From Eubacteriales bacterium (GTDB taxonomy: Bacteria > Bacillota > Clostridia > UBA1381), in assembly GCA_018384175.1 (NCBI GenBank), contig JAHAZB010000122.1:1-43663 (forward strand): a stretch of DNA of 43,663 nt, given 5' to 3'. The notes below the pieces were generated by a model. The model did no database searches, was not told the origin of the DNA, and saw only the letters and a program-made list of their open reading frames with translations. Numbering within the stretch: the stretch's first letter is position 1; each line of letters starts with the position of its first letter. Both the position numbers and the translations under genes were made by a program. Below are positions 1 to 7,509 of the stretch, in pieces.

Positions 1-300
1 TCATATAAATCATCTATTTTACAGTTGTTATAATAGAATTCTGTATATAAGACAAAAATCAACAAGAATGTAATATAACAGCCAAGTTTATATCTGCAAC
101 ATCCCTGTTTCCGGATGCAACCACCACTTTTGACCATTTTTGCAGTTCAACCCATCATATTTTTTCAGAATCAGGCATTTTGAAGCTGAAAATCAGTAAA
201 AAAGGGCGTTCTTAAAAATTTCGGTATTTTTTCAACACTTCTGAACCAACACTTTTAAAGCTTCGGAGAGGGGCTGCTCTGGTGTGATATTTAACATTTT
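1..300. other. gene-free AT-rich stretch
   Basis: I see no open reading frame with a ribosome site or recognisable protein on either strand. The sequence is AT-rich with no tandem repeat or strong hairpin. An 11-base word, TCTGAACCAAC, occurs at 240-250 and again at 981-991, on either side of the transposase remnant. Probably decayed intergenic DNA bordering an old insertion. Confidence 0.5.
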
Positions 301-321
301 ATTTGCTTTGTTCTTCCTCTT

Positions 322-790
322 TCAACAGCAATAATAAATCATCTGTATAAAGTTATCTGTATAGTCAATCTGCCTTGTAGCATACAACTTTTCTCTTACA
401 GCTTCTTCTGTGGTTTCCACCTTGTAGCTGTCTTTATAGTCCTTTAACTCTTTGTTGATAGTCTTTTGCCATTCTGACATACGGACATAGTGCGGAATTG
501 CATTGTTTTCACAATATCTGCTATATGCTTCATAGCCGTCACTACATAGGAAGGCTATGTCTCCAATATATCTGCGAAATACTCTTCAAAATCCTGTGAT
601 GTGCTTTTTCAAGTCCTGTAACTACGTCGGAAACGTGAGCAAAACTATCAATACCGGTAACAACGCAGGCAAATTCGGCACCCAAAATACCCAAAATCGA
701 AGCTTTTGAGCCTGTGTGTAGGCGTGCTTCTCGTTTCTCAATTACTGTAGGAATTACATTTACAAGGTTTCTTGCCACTTTTTGTCCTGC
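322..790 (-). pseudogene. decayed DDE transposase remnant (IS1595/ISXO2-like)
   Basis: Two reading frames on the minus strand together resemble the catalytic part of an IS1595/ISXO2-type DDE transposase. The first piece (778-542) contains CVVTGIDSFAHVSDVV, like the strand around the second catalytic Asp region. The reading then has to change frame near 560-580 to give LCSDGYEAYSRYC, like the SDG-x-x-AY block of this family, and runs on to a stop at 322-324. No intact start, no zinc-ribbon N-terminus and no typical C-terminus can be found, so the element is dead. The last 50 residues do not match the family as I know it and may be unrelated. Family assignment is by motif memory only; other DDE families remain possible. 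Confidence 0.45.
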
Positions 791-799
791 CCTGCATAT

Positions 800-1115
800 A
801 CTTTTTCTTCAAATGCACAAAAACTCCCCTTACAACTATAATATCTATATTATAGTGTAAAAGCGGCGTATTTTCAATAAAACGGATATATTTTATAAAA
901 AAGTCCGACAGTTTTATAAAAAATTACGGATATTTTATAAAACTTTTAACATCGGCTATAAAAGACTATGCCATAAAAAATCTGAACCAACCCACCAACT
1001 TTGACAATTTTTCTACATTGTCAATTTAATTCCGTTGTAAGATTTCAATGTTTCGTTATATTCCACACTAAATTAGTTTTATAGGTTTTTACACATAAAA
1101 AAGGCTTAATCAAAA
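800..1115. other. non-coding AT-rich stretch with short direct repeats
   Basis: No gene is visible. Three near-identical words built on CGGATAnTTTTATAAAA lie at 883-900, 905-922 (variant CCGACAG start) and 927-942, about 22 bp apart. An 8-bp inverted repeat TTGACAAT / ATTGTCAA lies at 1001-1008 and 1017-1024. The repeats may be binding sites or end sequences of the decayed element next to them. Confidence 0.45.
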
Positions 1116-1120
1116 GTGAA

Positions 1121-1157
1121 CTGCTCCAGTTTGTGCGGACAGCACAAACTGGAGCAG
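1121..1157. terminator. perfect 16-bp hairpin after the EamA gene
   Basis: CTGCTCCAGTTTGTGC (1121-1136) and its exact reverse complement (1142-1157) are separated by five bases, and the stem extends five more pairs with one mismatch. It lies just downstream of the minus-strand transporter gene. The T-run on that strand is interrupted, so termination is likely but not certain. Confidence 0.6.
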
Positions 1158-1190
1158 CTCACTCAATTACTTTCACTTTTAACCTCTTCC

Positions 1191-2066
1191 TTATTTCTTC
1201 GAATAGGAAACTATGTATGTACCCGAAAGCACAAGTATAAGTGCAATAAATATTTCAACAGTCAGTGGCACACCGTTAATACCTGCCGCAACAAAGGGCG
1301 AAAGCACCGGCTTTACAAAAAACGCAAGAGATGCCATAGTTGCAGAGCCTTTACTTAGCGCCTTAAAATATGACCAGTAGCCTATTCCCGTAATTGCAAC
1401 ACCGGCATAAAGAACTATAAGGATATTCTTAACCGAAAAGCTGTCGGTTGTGATAGAATCACCACCAATTATCAGATTAAACAGGAATAAAATTATACTG
1501 CCGTACAAAAACGCACCGCCGATTAGCACATTTCCGCTCACTCTTTTAAGCATTTTTTTATTAAGTACTGTATAAAGGCTAAATGCCGCTGCAGCCACAA
1601 TCGCAAGAATTACAGACACCGCCTCACCCTCAACAGATAGGCTTTTCCACGAGCAGACTAATATACCTGCCACACACAAACCGAGTGCCATTATCTTTTT
1701 TGCAGTGATTCGCTCTTTTAGCATAAACGACGAGAGATAGATTGTCATAATTGAATTCGACGAGAAAATAATCGCAATTAAGGCTGGTGAGCTCGATAGC
1801 TTGACCGCATACTGCAAAACCACCATACTCACACAAACGTTCAAAACTCCCAAGCCTGCCATTTTGAGATGGTCTATAGCATTAAGCTTTATCCCCTTTT
1901 TCTTAATTTCCCCAAGTGATATCGGAAGAAATATAATACCGCCTATCAAAAACCTCACCGCAGTAAGTGCCAGTGGGCTTATATCAGTCGCTATAAGCTT
2001 TGAAACCGGCTCCAACGTTGCAAACAGCACCGCCGTAATCATTACATAAATCATATTAAAGTTCAT
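1191..2066 (-). CDS. EamA/DMT-family transporter
   Basis: A 291-residue integral membrane protein of the drug/metabolite transporter superfamily (EamA, ten membrane segments). The sequence shows two EamA repeats: the first half runs from the N-terminal ATLEPVSKLIA segment to the ILVCSW segment, and the second starts near VILAIVAAAAFSLYTVLNKKML. Repeat landmarks such as ALTAVRFLIGGIIFLP and PVLSPFVAA are typical. Length is normal for the family. An upstream TTG at 2087 would add seven residues, but the AGGG ribosome site sits correctly for the ATG at 2066, so I use that. It is a single gene divergent from the hydrolase at 2169 and followed by a strong hairpin. The exported or imported substrate cannot be told from sequence. 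Confidence 0.9.
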   Translation of the reverse strand: MNFNMIYVMITAVLFATLEPVSKLIATDISPLALTAVRFLIGGIIFLPISLGEIKKKGIKLNAIDHLKMAGLGVLNVCVSMVVLQYAVKLSSSPALIAIIFSSNSIMTIYLSSFMLKERITAKKIMALGLCVAGILVCSWKSLSVEGEAVSVILAIVAAAAFSLYTVLNKKMLKRVSGNVLIGGAFLYGSIILFLFNLIIGGDSITTDSFSVKNILIVLYAGVAITGIGYWSYFKALSKGSATMASLAFFVKPVLSPFVAAGINGVPLTVEIFIALILVLSGTYIVSYSKK

Positions 2067-2168
2067 TTTATCCCTACCCTTCTTCAAGGTATTGTATCAT
2101 ATTCCCTTATGTTTGTAAATATCCCAAAAATCCTTTCCGTTGCATAATATATTTAAGGGGTGTAGGAT

Positions 2169-3215
2169 ATGAATTATTTAAGCGATGAGCTGCTTTATAT
2201 GGCAAACGAGGAAGCAATTTATAACATTTACATATATCTCATAAAACGCAATCTACCAACCATCGGGCAATACTTTGGCGATATTGTCAAAAATCTTTCA
2301 AATACTACTCTTAGAGAAAATGACAAATACAAGCTCACAGTACTGAAAAATGCCATCGACGCAAACCTTTCTCTTGCTAAATCAAAGCTGACTGCATTTA
2401 CCATATCGCCAAACGGTCTGACTGCCTGCGTTTTTACAAAGCCAAACAGCAGTGTTTCGGTTGTATTCAAGGGAACAGGAAGCGGAGAATGGGTTGATAA
2501 TGGCGAGGGGTTATCGGGCATATGCGAAAGGAACGAATACATTACATATGACAAAGGTGGCAACGAGCTGTACCGCAAAAGCTATCAATGTGATTATGCC
2601 TCCGAGCAGCAGGTTGAAGCTCTTAACTGGTTTGTCAAAACTGCAGCGATAAACGGCTGGACTCCCGATAATGAAATTATCCTTTCGGGACATTCCAAGG
2701 GCGGTAACAAGGCACAGTTCGTAGCAATCAATTCCCCACTTGCAAGCTGTTGTTTCAGCTTTGATGGTCAGGGCTTTTCACCCGAGGCTTTGACAATGTT
2801 TAAGGAACGCTATGGTCTTATATATGAAAAAAGGCGGAAAAGCGTATTTAGCCTTTCCGCTGATAATGACTATGTAAATGTGCTCGGTGCACGACTTATG
2901 CCCGATGAGAATGTTTTTTTCTTCCGCTCAATTGGCGGTCTGCATCCCTTAGAGGCAATACTGGGCAAAGATGCTGCGTTCTACCGCCAGTCAAGACAGG
3001 GTATGCTTTCAAAGTATGTAGAGGGAGTGTCGGCACAGTTGATGAAAATGCCGCCTGAAACAAGGGAATATGCAACATTGGGTGTTATGAATGTCTTCCA
3101 GAAGTATTTAGGAAAAGGTACGCCCGTAAACAATGATAAGGTATCTCTTGCAAAAACAGTAATCGGACTTTCTATCGCCACCGCTCAAATTCTTCTTAAC
3201 CTTAGCACGTCGTAA
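2169..3215 (+). CDS. Mbeg1-like (DUF2974) alpha/beta hydrolase
   Basis: A 348-residue protein of the DUF2974/Mbeg1-like family, which has a lipase-type alpha/beta-hydrolase fold. The nucleophile elbow GHSKGG is visible with Ser176. A later Asp-rich strand (SADNDYVNVLG, near 240) and a His in GGLHPLEAI are plausible partners for a Ser-Asp-His triad. There is no signal peptide, so it probably acts in the cytoplasm. The ATG is preceded by an AAGGGGTG ribosome site. The gene stands alone and ends at a strong bidirectional terminator. The family has no defined substrate; esterase or lipase chemistry is inferred from the elbow motif only. Confidence 0.85.
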   Translation: MNYLSDELLYMANEEAIYNIYIYLIKRNLPTIGQYFGDIVKNLSNTTLRENDKYKLTVLKNAIDANLSLAKSKLTAFTISPNGLTACVFTKPNSSVSVVFKGTGSGEWVDNGEGLSGICERNEYITYDKGGNELYRKSYQCDYASEQQVEALNWFVKTAAINGWTPDNEIILSGHSKGGNKAQFVAINSPLASCCFSFDGQGFSPEALTMFKERYGLIYEKRRKSVFSLSADNDYVNVLGARLMPDENVFFFRSIGGLHPLEAILGKDAAFYRQSRQGMLSKYVEGVSAQLMKMPPETREYATLGVMNVFQKYLGKGTPVNNDKVSLAKTVIGLSIATAQILLNLSTS

Positions 3216-3222
3216 ATACCGC

Positions 3223-3251
3223 AAAAAATCCCCGTATAAACGGGGATTTTT
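3223..3251. terminator. bidirectional rho-independent terminator, copy 1
   Basis: AAAAATCCCCGT and ACGGGGATTTTT pair perfectly over a four-base loop, with A-run and T-run on the two sides, so it can stop transcription from both strands. An identical copy, including flanking bases (34 nt in all), lies at 4273-4301. Confidence 0.92.
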
Positions 3252-3257
3252 ATAATA

Positions 3258-3908
3258 TTACGGATTGATTTTTATAATGTCAGAATCGTCAATTGTATCC
3301 CAAGTTTGACTGTCAAATATATGGAAAGATAATTCCAGAGAATCAATATGGTTTATGTTATTTTGCTCAAGAGTTCCATTGAAATAAGTCAATGTAGCAT
3401 AAGCCTTTTTCCCCGGCTGTACTTCCTGAGACATTATACCGCTAACCATAAATCCATTCAAGCTCTCATCTCTGGCTTGAACACAAATCTCATATCCAGA
3501 ATTATTCTCTACCAAAAAGTTAAATTTCGACGAAAAATCATCTTTAGAAAAATCCTTATATGATATTCTTACACCATTCTTCTCATATACAACCATTCCA
3601 GAGGATTGTTCCTCTGTTTTCTTCTTGGATAATTGAACTGTTTTTGTTTTCATATCCCAGCCTACATCTAGTCCTAATGCGTTAGCAACTGCACGTACAG
3701 GAAGATAGGTAGTACCTTCAATAGCAAATGGTTCTACATACTCTCCATTAGCATCGGTTGGTGTAATTTCCTCACCATTTATCATAATTTTCATATTGCT
3801 GTATTCAATCAATTTTTGTACAGCTCCTGTCATCGCAAAAACAGTTGTTGTTGAAATCATTGCACCAATAACCATCCCCATTATAAGTCCTTTAATTTTT
3901 TCTTTCAT
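3258..3908 (-). CDS. copper-amine-oxidase-N-like stalk-domain protein
   Basis: A 216-residue exported protein. It starts with a signal-like membrane segment (GLIMGMVIGAMISTTTVFA), followed near residues 40-100 by a stalk domain of the copper amine oxidase N-terminal type: IMINGEEI, then a proline-rich TYLPVRAVANALGLDVGWD and a closing KTVQL strand. In Firmicutes this module is a cell-surface or wall-associated domain and does not imply amine oxidase activity. The C-terminal 110 residues look like an immunoglobulin-type beta domain. A frame-open ATG lies further upstream at 3980, but a GAGGG ribosome site fits the ATG at 3908. A sigma-A promoter lies just upstream (3939-3968). It sits inside the segment bounded by duplicated terminators. 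Confidence 0.8.
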   Translation of the reverse strand: MKEKIKGLIMGMVIGAMISTTTVFAMTGAVQKLIEYSNMKIMINGEEITPTDANGEYVEPFAIEGTTYLPVRAVANALGLDVGWDMKTKTVQLSKKKTEEQSSGMVVYEKNGVRISYKDFSKDDFSSKFNFLVENNSGYEICVQARDESLNGFMVSGIMSQEVQPGKKAYATLTYFNGTLEQNNINHIDSLELSFHIFDSQTWDTIDDSDIIKINP

Positions 3909-3938
3909 AACAGTACCCTCTTTCTTCATGTTTTTATC

Positions 3939-3968
3939 ATAATAACACAACACCGTTACATTTGTCAA
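3939..3968 (-). promoter_or_regulatory. sigma-A promoter of the stalk-domain gene
   Basis: On the minus strand a perfect TTGACA (3968-3963) is followed after 18 bases by TATTAT (3944-3939). It is about 30 bases ahead of the chosen start codon at 3908. Confidence 0.7.
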
Positions 3969-4052
3969 TACGTTTATCATACAATTTGAATATAAATATA
4001 ATATATCGTTTAATATTACTATATAATATACTTTTATATGAGGTGAAGTGTT

Positions 4053-4235
4053 GTGAACAAGAATGTTATAAAAATCAAGAAAAAAGGCGATGACGGATAT
4101 AAGGTAATATCTGTAAGAATAAAAGAATCTACTTTGAATAAAATTGATAATTTGTCCACACAGAGCAATCGTTCAAGAAACGAGCTTATTAACATTATCC
4201 TCGAATCCTCGGTTGACGATGTAGAAATAAATTAA
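4053..4235 (+). CDS. ribbon-helix-helix (CopG/Arc-type) DNA-binding protein
   Basis: A 60-residue protein. Residues 17-55 fit a ribbon-helix-helix fold: a short beta strand (KVISVRIKE), then helix STLNKIDNLSTQ, and the second helix beginning SRNELINIILE. Such proteins dimerise and bind DNA with the paired strands, often as repressors or antitoxins. No toxin gene is next to it. It starts with GTG at 4053, preceded by an AGGTGAAG ribosome site. It is divergent from the stalk-domain gene and may regulate it; that is an inference from position. Confidence 0.75.
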   Translation: MNKNVIKIKKKGDDGYKVISVRIKESTLNKIDNLSTQSNRSRNELINIILESSVDDVEIN

Positions 4236-4272
4236 CCAAAATCATAGGAATCGCACATCCCCGACCAACCGC

Positions 4273-4301
4273 AAAAAATCCCCGTATAAACGGGGATTTT
4301 T
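4273..4301. terminator. bidirectional rho-independent terminator, copy 2
   Basis: The same hairpin as at 3223-3251, with the same A-run, T-run and four-base loop. It closes the M24 gene on the minus strand and the ribbon-helix-helix gene on the plus strand. The 34-nt identity between copies suggests duplication rather than independent origin. Confidence 0.92.
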
Positions 4302-4304
4302 CTA

Positions 4305-5492
4305 TCAGCAATCTATTTCAAACAGCTTTCTCGGATAATTCGTAAGATTTTCTACTCCATCCTTCTTTACAACCACAACGTCCTCCATACGAAGTCCTGT
4401 TTCGGTTTTTGCCGAGCCTAAGAAAATATCGACACAGAAGGACATATTCTCCTCAAGTAAGTAGTCGGAATTGGTTTCAATCCACGGAGCTTCGCCCTCC
4501 ATTGTACCATTACCGTGGCAGGGGCCGTACAAAAGCCAGTCCCCATAGCCCATTTCAGTTACGTTTTTAATGTGCTGTTTTGCAACCTCACAGGCAGGAA
4601 CTCCGGCTTTGAGCATACCTATAACCGCCTCCTGCGCTTTATAACCAACCTCTATAAGCTCCTTCTGCTCAGGTGTAGCTTTTCCGAATACAACAGGTCT
4701 GCCTATACTTGATGCGTAGCCATCAACTCTCGCACCAATCTGGATAAAGGTCATATCGCCCTTTTCTATTCTCTTATTTCTCGGACGGCTTATAGCCTGA
4801 TTAGAGCCTTTGCCCGTAAGCACCCACACAGGATATGACTCCCTCTCCGCACCAAGCTCGTGCATCTTGCCGAGTGCCAAGCCTGCAACCTGCTGTTCTG
4901 TCATTCCGACACGGATATTTTGGAGCACATAATCAAAGGTCTTTGCTGTAATCTCTGCAGCCGCTCTCATACATTTTATCTCATTTTCCGTCTTGTGCAT
5001 ACGGATATCATTTACAACATAATCCGCCTTTTCAATCTTTATATCGCCGTAAGCCTTAAGCGCCTCTGCAAGTGCTTCATAAACACCGATTGTCATAAGC
5101 GGAAGTCCTGCAACACCGATACGGCTTACCTTTTTATCGCCCAAAAGCTTCTCAAAAACGGTATTAAAGGTATCAAGCTTTTCACCAGGATACTCAGGCT
5201 CGGACGATTCACGAAATGCTTTTAAGCGGCAGATTTCGTCAATCTTTGAACGGTCCTTTGCATATGTATAGCTTTCAGGTCCGATAAGCAAAAGCGGGTC
5301 GCCCTCCTGTGCTATGAGTACACCTGCCGTTTCAAAGGATGGCCAGTATGCAGAGAAGTATCTCACAAACTGCGGCTCTGCTTCATTGCCGTAGCAAAGA
5401 ATCAGGTCATAGCCCTCCTTCTTCATTGTTGCCTGAACCTTTTTTGCTCTTTCCTTGTATTCCTCAGGGGGTATTGACGGTATATTTAACAT
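4305..5492 (-). CDS. M24-family (creatinase/aminopeptidase P-like) protein
   Basis: A 395-residue cytoplasmic protein with a creatinase-type N-terminal domain (about 1-150) and a pita-bread M24 domain (about 165-385). In metal-dependent M24 peptidases five residues (D, D, H, E, E) bind two metals. Here the equivalents appear to be Gln251 (in FIQIG), Ser262 (in GYASSIGR), His326 (in GPCHGNG), Asp355 (in FCVDIFLG) and Glu370 (in GLRMED), so only His and the last Glu remain. Creatinase itself works without metal and lacks these ligands, so this may be a metal-free amidinohydrolase-like enzyme. The ATG at 5492 has an AGGAG site; an upstream start would add nine residues. The start lies two bases after the stop of the phosphotriesterase-family gene, which indicates translational coupling. 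Confidence 0.85.
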   Translation of the reverse strand: MLNIPSIPPEEYKERAKKVQATMKKEGYDLILCYGNEAEPQFVRYFSAYWPSFETAGVLIAQEGDPLLLIGPESYTYAKDRSKIDEICRLKAFRESSEPEYPGEKLDTFNTVFEKLLGDKKVSRIGVAGLPLMTIGVYEALAEALKAYGDIKIEKADYVVNDIRMHKTENEIKCMRAAAEITAKTFDYVLQNIRVGMTEQQVAGLALGKMHELGAERESYPVWVLTGKGSNQAISRPRNKRIEKGDMTFIQIGARVDGYASSIGRPVVFGKATPEQKELIEVGYKAQEAVIGMLKAGVPACEVAKQHIKNVTEMGYGDWLLYGPCHGNGTMEGEAPWIETNSDYLLEENMSFCVDIFLGSAKTETGLRMEDVVVVKKDGVENLTNYPRKLFEIDC

Positions 5493-5494
5493 AA

Positions 5495-6535
5495 TTATTT
5501 CTCCTTTCCGCACAGCCAATTAGCCGGATTTTTCTTCAATAATGTTTCAATTTGTTCTGCTGTAATACCCTCGTCCTCCATCATCGGCACAATATTTTTC
5601 AAAAGGTGGTCGTATCCCCAACCGCCGTATTTGTGCAACAGGTTTTTAAGACACACATCGCACGAGAGCAAAATCTGATTTATAAATCCGTCGTCTATCA
5701 GCTTTTTAAGAAGAGTTACTCTGTCGGTATCGTGTACAAAAAGGCCGTAGCCGGAATTTCGCACCTCGCGTCTTATGTAATATTCCTTGCCGAAGTTATC
5801 GAATTCAACATATACGCCCTTTTTGAGCATGGCATAAATATAGTCCTCTCTGTTTTCTACGTCAATATGGCTTATGCAAATCCTCTCGGCAGGAACGCCT
5901 GCCGCAAGAAGTATGTCGCAAGCCTCAATGCCGTTTGTAGTCCATGGGTTAATATGAACATTTATCGCCGCACCTGTCTTATTGCTCGCTATAGCCGCCG
6001 CTCTTAAGACTCTGCGCTCCTTATCATCAAAAATCTCGCTTATGCCAATCTCGCCTATATAACCCGCACAAACACCGTCTATGCCCTCGTCAAGCTCCTT
6101 TACCATAAGCTCGGCAATCTCCGAGTCGGTCATACTGTCGAACTCCTTCGGGTGTGTCTCGCCCACATAAAAGCCCGTACCCATAATGATATTAAGTCCC
6201 GTCGCCTTTGAAATTCTGACAAGTGCCTCCGGGTTTCTGCCGATACCGGGGAGCGATGCATCCACAACGGTATCACCGCCTGCGCGCTTGAAATAATTAA
6301 GCTCGTCTATGGCAACCTCCTCGTTGTCAAGCAGAAGATTATCCTTTAAGGCATAGCAATCACGGCTTAAAATACCCAGATTCCACATTTCCACCTTCTG
6401 CGTTGCAGGGTCGTCTATGCCCTCTACCGGCAGCTCCTGATAAAAGGCAGTTAGGTCAAGTAATACGTGCTCGTGTGTTGTAACCGTACCCAAATCCTTA
6501 CGGTCTAAAAGACCGCATACACTTTTAACCTTCAC
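5495..6535 (-). CDS. phosphotriesterase-family amidohydrolase
   Basis: A 346-residue TIM-barrel metal hydrolase of the phosphotriesterase family. Visible metal ligands are H21-x-H23 in the first strand (THEHVLLD), Glu162 in AGYIGEIGIS, His194 in NVHINP, His223 in CISHID and Asp293 in LLSCDV. The bridging residue is Glu instead of the carbamylated Lys of classical phosphotriesterase, as in the PTER subgroup. Members of that subgroup usually hydrolyse amides, lactones or related esters rather than organophosphates. The start is GTG at 6535 with a good GGAG site. It is directly upstream of and coupled to the M24 gene, so the two probably act in one catabolic route; the substrate is not known. 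Confidence 0.88.
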   Translation of the reverse strand: MKVKSVCGLLDRKDLGTVTTHEHVLLDLTAFYQELPVEGIDDPATQKVEMWNLGILSRDCYALKDNLLLDNEEVAIDELNYFKRAGGDTVVDASLPGIGRNPEALVRISKATGLNIIMGTGFYVGETHPKEFDSMTDSEIAELMVKELDEGIDGVCAGYIGEIGISEIFDDKERRVLRAAAIASNKTGAAINVHINPWTTNGIEACDILLAAGVPAERICISHIDVENREDYIYAMLKKGVYVEFDNFGKEYYIRREVRNSGYGLFVHDTDRVTLLKKLIDDGFINQILLSCDVCLKNLLHKYGGWGYDHLLKNIVPMMEDEGITAEQIETLLKKNPANWLCGKEK

Positions 6536-6567
6536 TCTATCATCTCCTTTTCCACATTTTACAACTA

Positions 6568-6978
6568 TTATGTTTTACTTACTCTAATGCTTTTTGACTT
6601 ATCTTCTCCCCATATTACCTCAATTTCCACAGGTATGTTTGACTCAAAAACAATTTTTGGCTTTTCACCCTTACTATTCCTCGGCTTGCATATAAGTGTT
6701 AATTCTCCTTTCGCTCCGAAAGGATACTTTCTCACACCGTGTTCCTCAAGCAAGTTTATATGCCATAAGCGGCGCAAATACCTTAGAAAGACGTTCTTTG
6801 TCCCCGAAATTACGGTAATATTCCCACTCATTCCAAGCCATTATCTCCGGCCCTGTCGCTGACGGGTCAAACCGCGTAAATCTGTCATAACCCGTTGCAA
6901 TATCAATCTCACGGCATATGAAGCCATCTCTGTGTTGATGGGAATAGAAATTATTGAGATTTGTCTGAAAAGATACAT
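6568..6978 (-). pseudogene. remnant of an MGH1-like glycoside hydrolase
   Basis: Two frames on the minus strand match different parts of an MGH1-like (trehalase-fold) glycosidase. One frame (about 6970-6765) reads HQHRDGFICREID, then DPSATGPEIMAWNEWEYY and FGDKERLSKVFAPLMAY, a block from the middle of the catalytic domain. The other frame (6831-6568) gives the C-terminal block LLEEHGVRKYPFG through IPVEIEVIWG. The join near GCATATAAACTTGC puts the two blocks side by side, so several hundred residues have been lost and the frame changed. A possible original ATG at 6976-6978 is out of frame with the first block. It lies between the ASRT gene and the phosphotriesterase gene and must once have been part of the same operon. 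Confidence 0.75.
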
Positions 6979-6989
6979 ATTATTTTATC

Positions 6990-7361
6990 TCACTCTCCTT
7001 GTGCCATCAATGCCATATATGCCATATTTGATTGCTGAACATCAAGTCTGCCGTATTGAACAATTACACCTATATCGCTTTTTATTTCCATAGAATACTG
7101 CTCACCGACACCAAGCTCAACACCGCCTAAAGCTTTTTTATCGTGGGTTACAAAGCATTTGATCCTCTTTGCAGGTACGGTCATTTTAATATTCTCCACA
7201 GGCTCTTTGTCCTCAAAATAGATGTTTATTAAAATGTTTGCATCCTGTTCATTTGTGTTAAGAATCATCACACTTTCGTGCCCTTTATAGTCTGCATCAG
7301 GGGCGGGTGTAGGCGACGGACGGTATCCGTCCACAATGTACCACTGTTTCTTTCCCGGCAT
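6990..7361 (-). CDS. ASRT-family (sensory rhodopsin transducer-like) protein
   Basis: A 123-residue cytoplasmic protein of the Anabaena sensory rhodopsin transducer family (PF07100). Features include an N-terminal GKKQWYIVDGYRPSP, a NTNEQDANILINIYFEDKEP strand pair, a VPAKRIKCF turn and a C-terminal IGVIVQYGRLDVQQ strand. The fold is a beta sandwich forming tetramers. Outside cyanobacteria the family has no rhodopsin partner and is commonly found beside sugar-catabolic genes. None of the neighbours is a rhodopsin, so a carbohydrate-related binding role is more likely. The ATG has an AAGG-type site. It is the first gene of the operon facing the AraC regulator. Confidence 0.85.
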   Translation of the reverse strand: MPGKKQWYIVDGYRPSPTPAPDADYKGHESVMILNTNEQDANILINIYFEDKEPVENIKMTVPAKRIKCFVTHDKKALGGVELGVGEQYSMEIKSDIGVIVQYGRLDVQQSNMAYMALMAQGE

Positions 7362-7386
7362 TTAACACACCTTCTTTCATATTTGA

Positions 7387-7392
7387 ATTATA
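7387..7392 (-). promoter_or_regulatory. -10 element of the ASRT/hydrolase operon
   Basis: On the minus strand TATAAT lies about 25 bases ahead of the ASRT start codon. No good -35 box is found 16-18 bases further up. That pattern suits a promoter needing an activator such as the divergent AraC protein. Confidence 0.45.
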
Positions 7393-7458
7393 TACAATAA
7401 TCTTTCTCGTTTCTATGGGAAAAGTAATTTAATTTGTGGCGATTTGACACCTTTCAAA

Positions 7459-7487
7459 TTGACACCCGAATTATTTTATAGTATAAT
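7459..7487 (+). promoter_or_regulatory. consensus sigma-A promoter of the AraC gene
   Basis: A perfect TTGACA (7459-7464), a 17-base spacer and a perfect TATAAT (7482-7487). Transcription would start just before the ribosome site. A second TTGACACC copy lies 15 bp upstream at 7444-7451, giving a direct repeat that could be an AraC-type operator overlapping the -35 box. Confidence 0.88.
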
Positions 7488-7509
7488 GTTCTAAAGTGAG
7501 GTGAGCAGT

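Noticed and set aside
542..778. Intact small gene of 78 codons
   Set aside because: It only makes sense as one frame of a broken transposase; no ribosome site and the homology continues in another frame.
1801..2049. Plus-strand reading frame opposite the EamA gene
   Set aside because: It is a shadow of the membrane-protein gene on the other strand, without a ribosome site or family match.
6990..7361. Light-sensing transducer
   Set aside because: The ASRT family is widespread in non-phototrophs beside sugar genes and there is no rhodopsin gene here.
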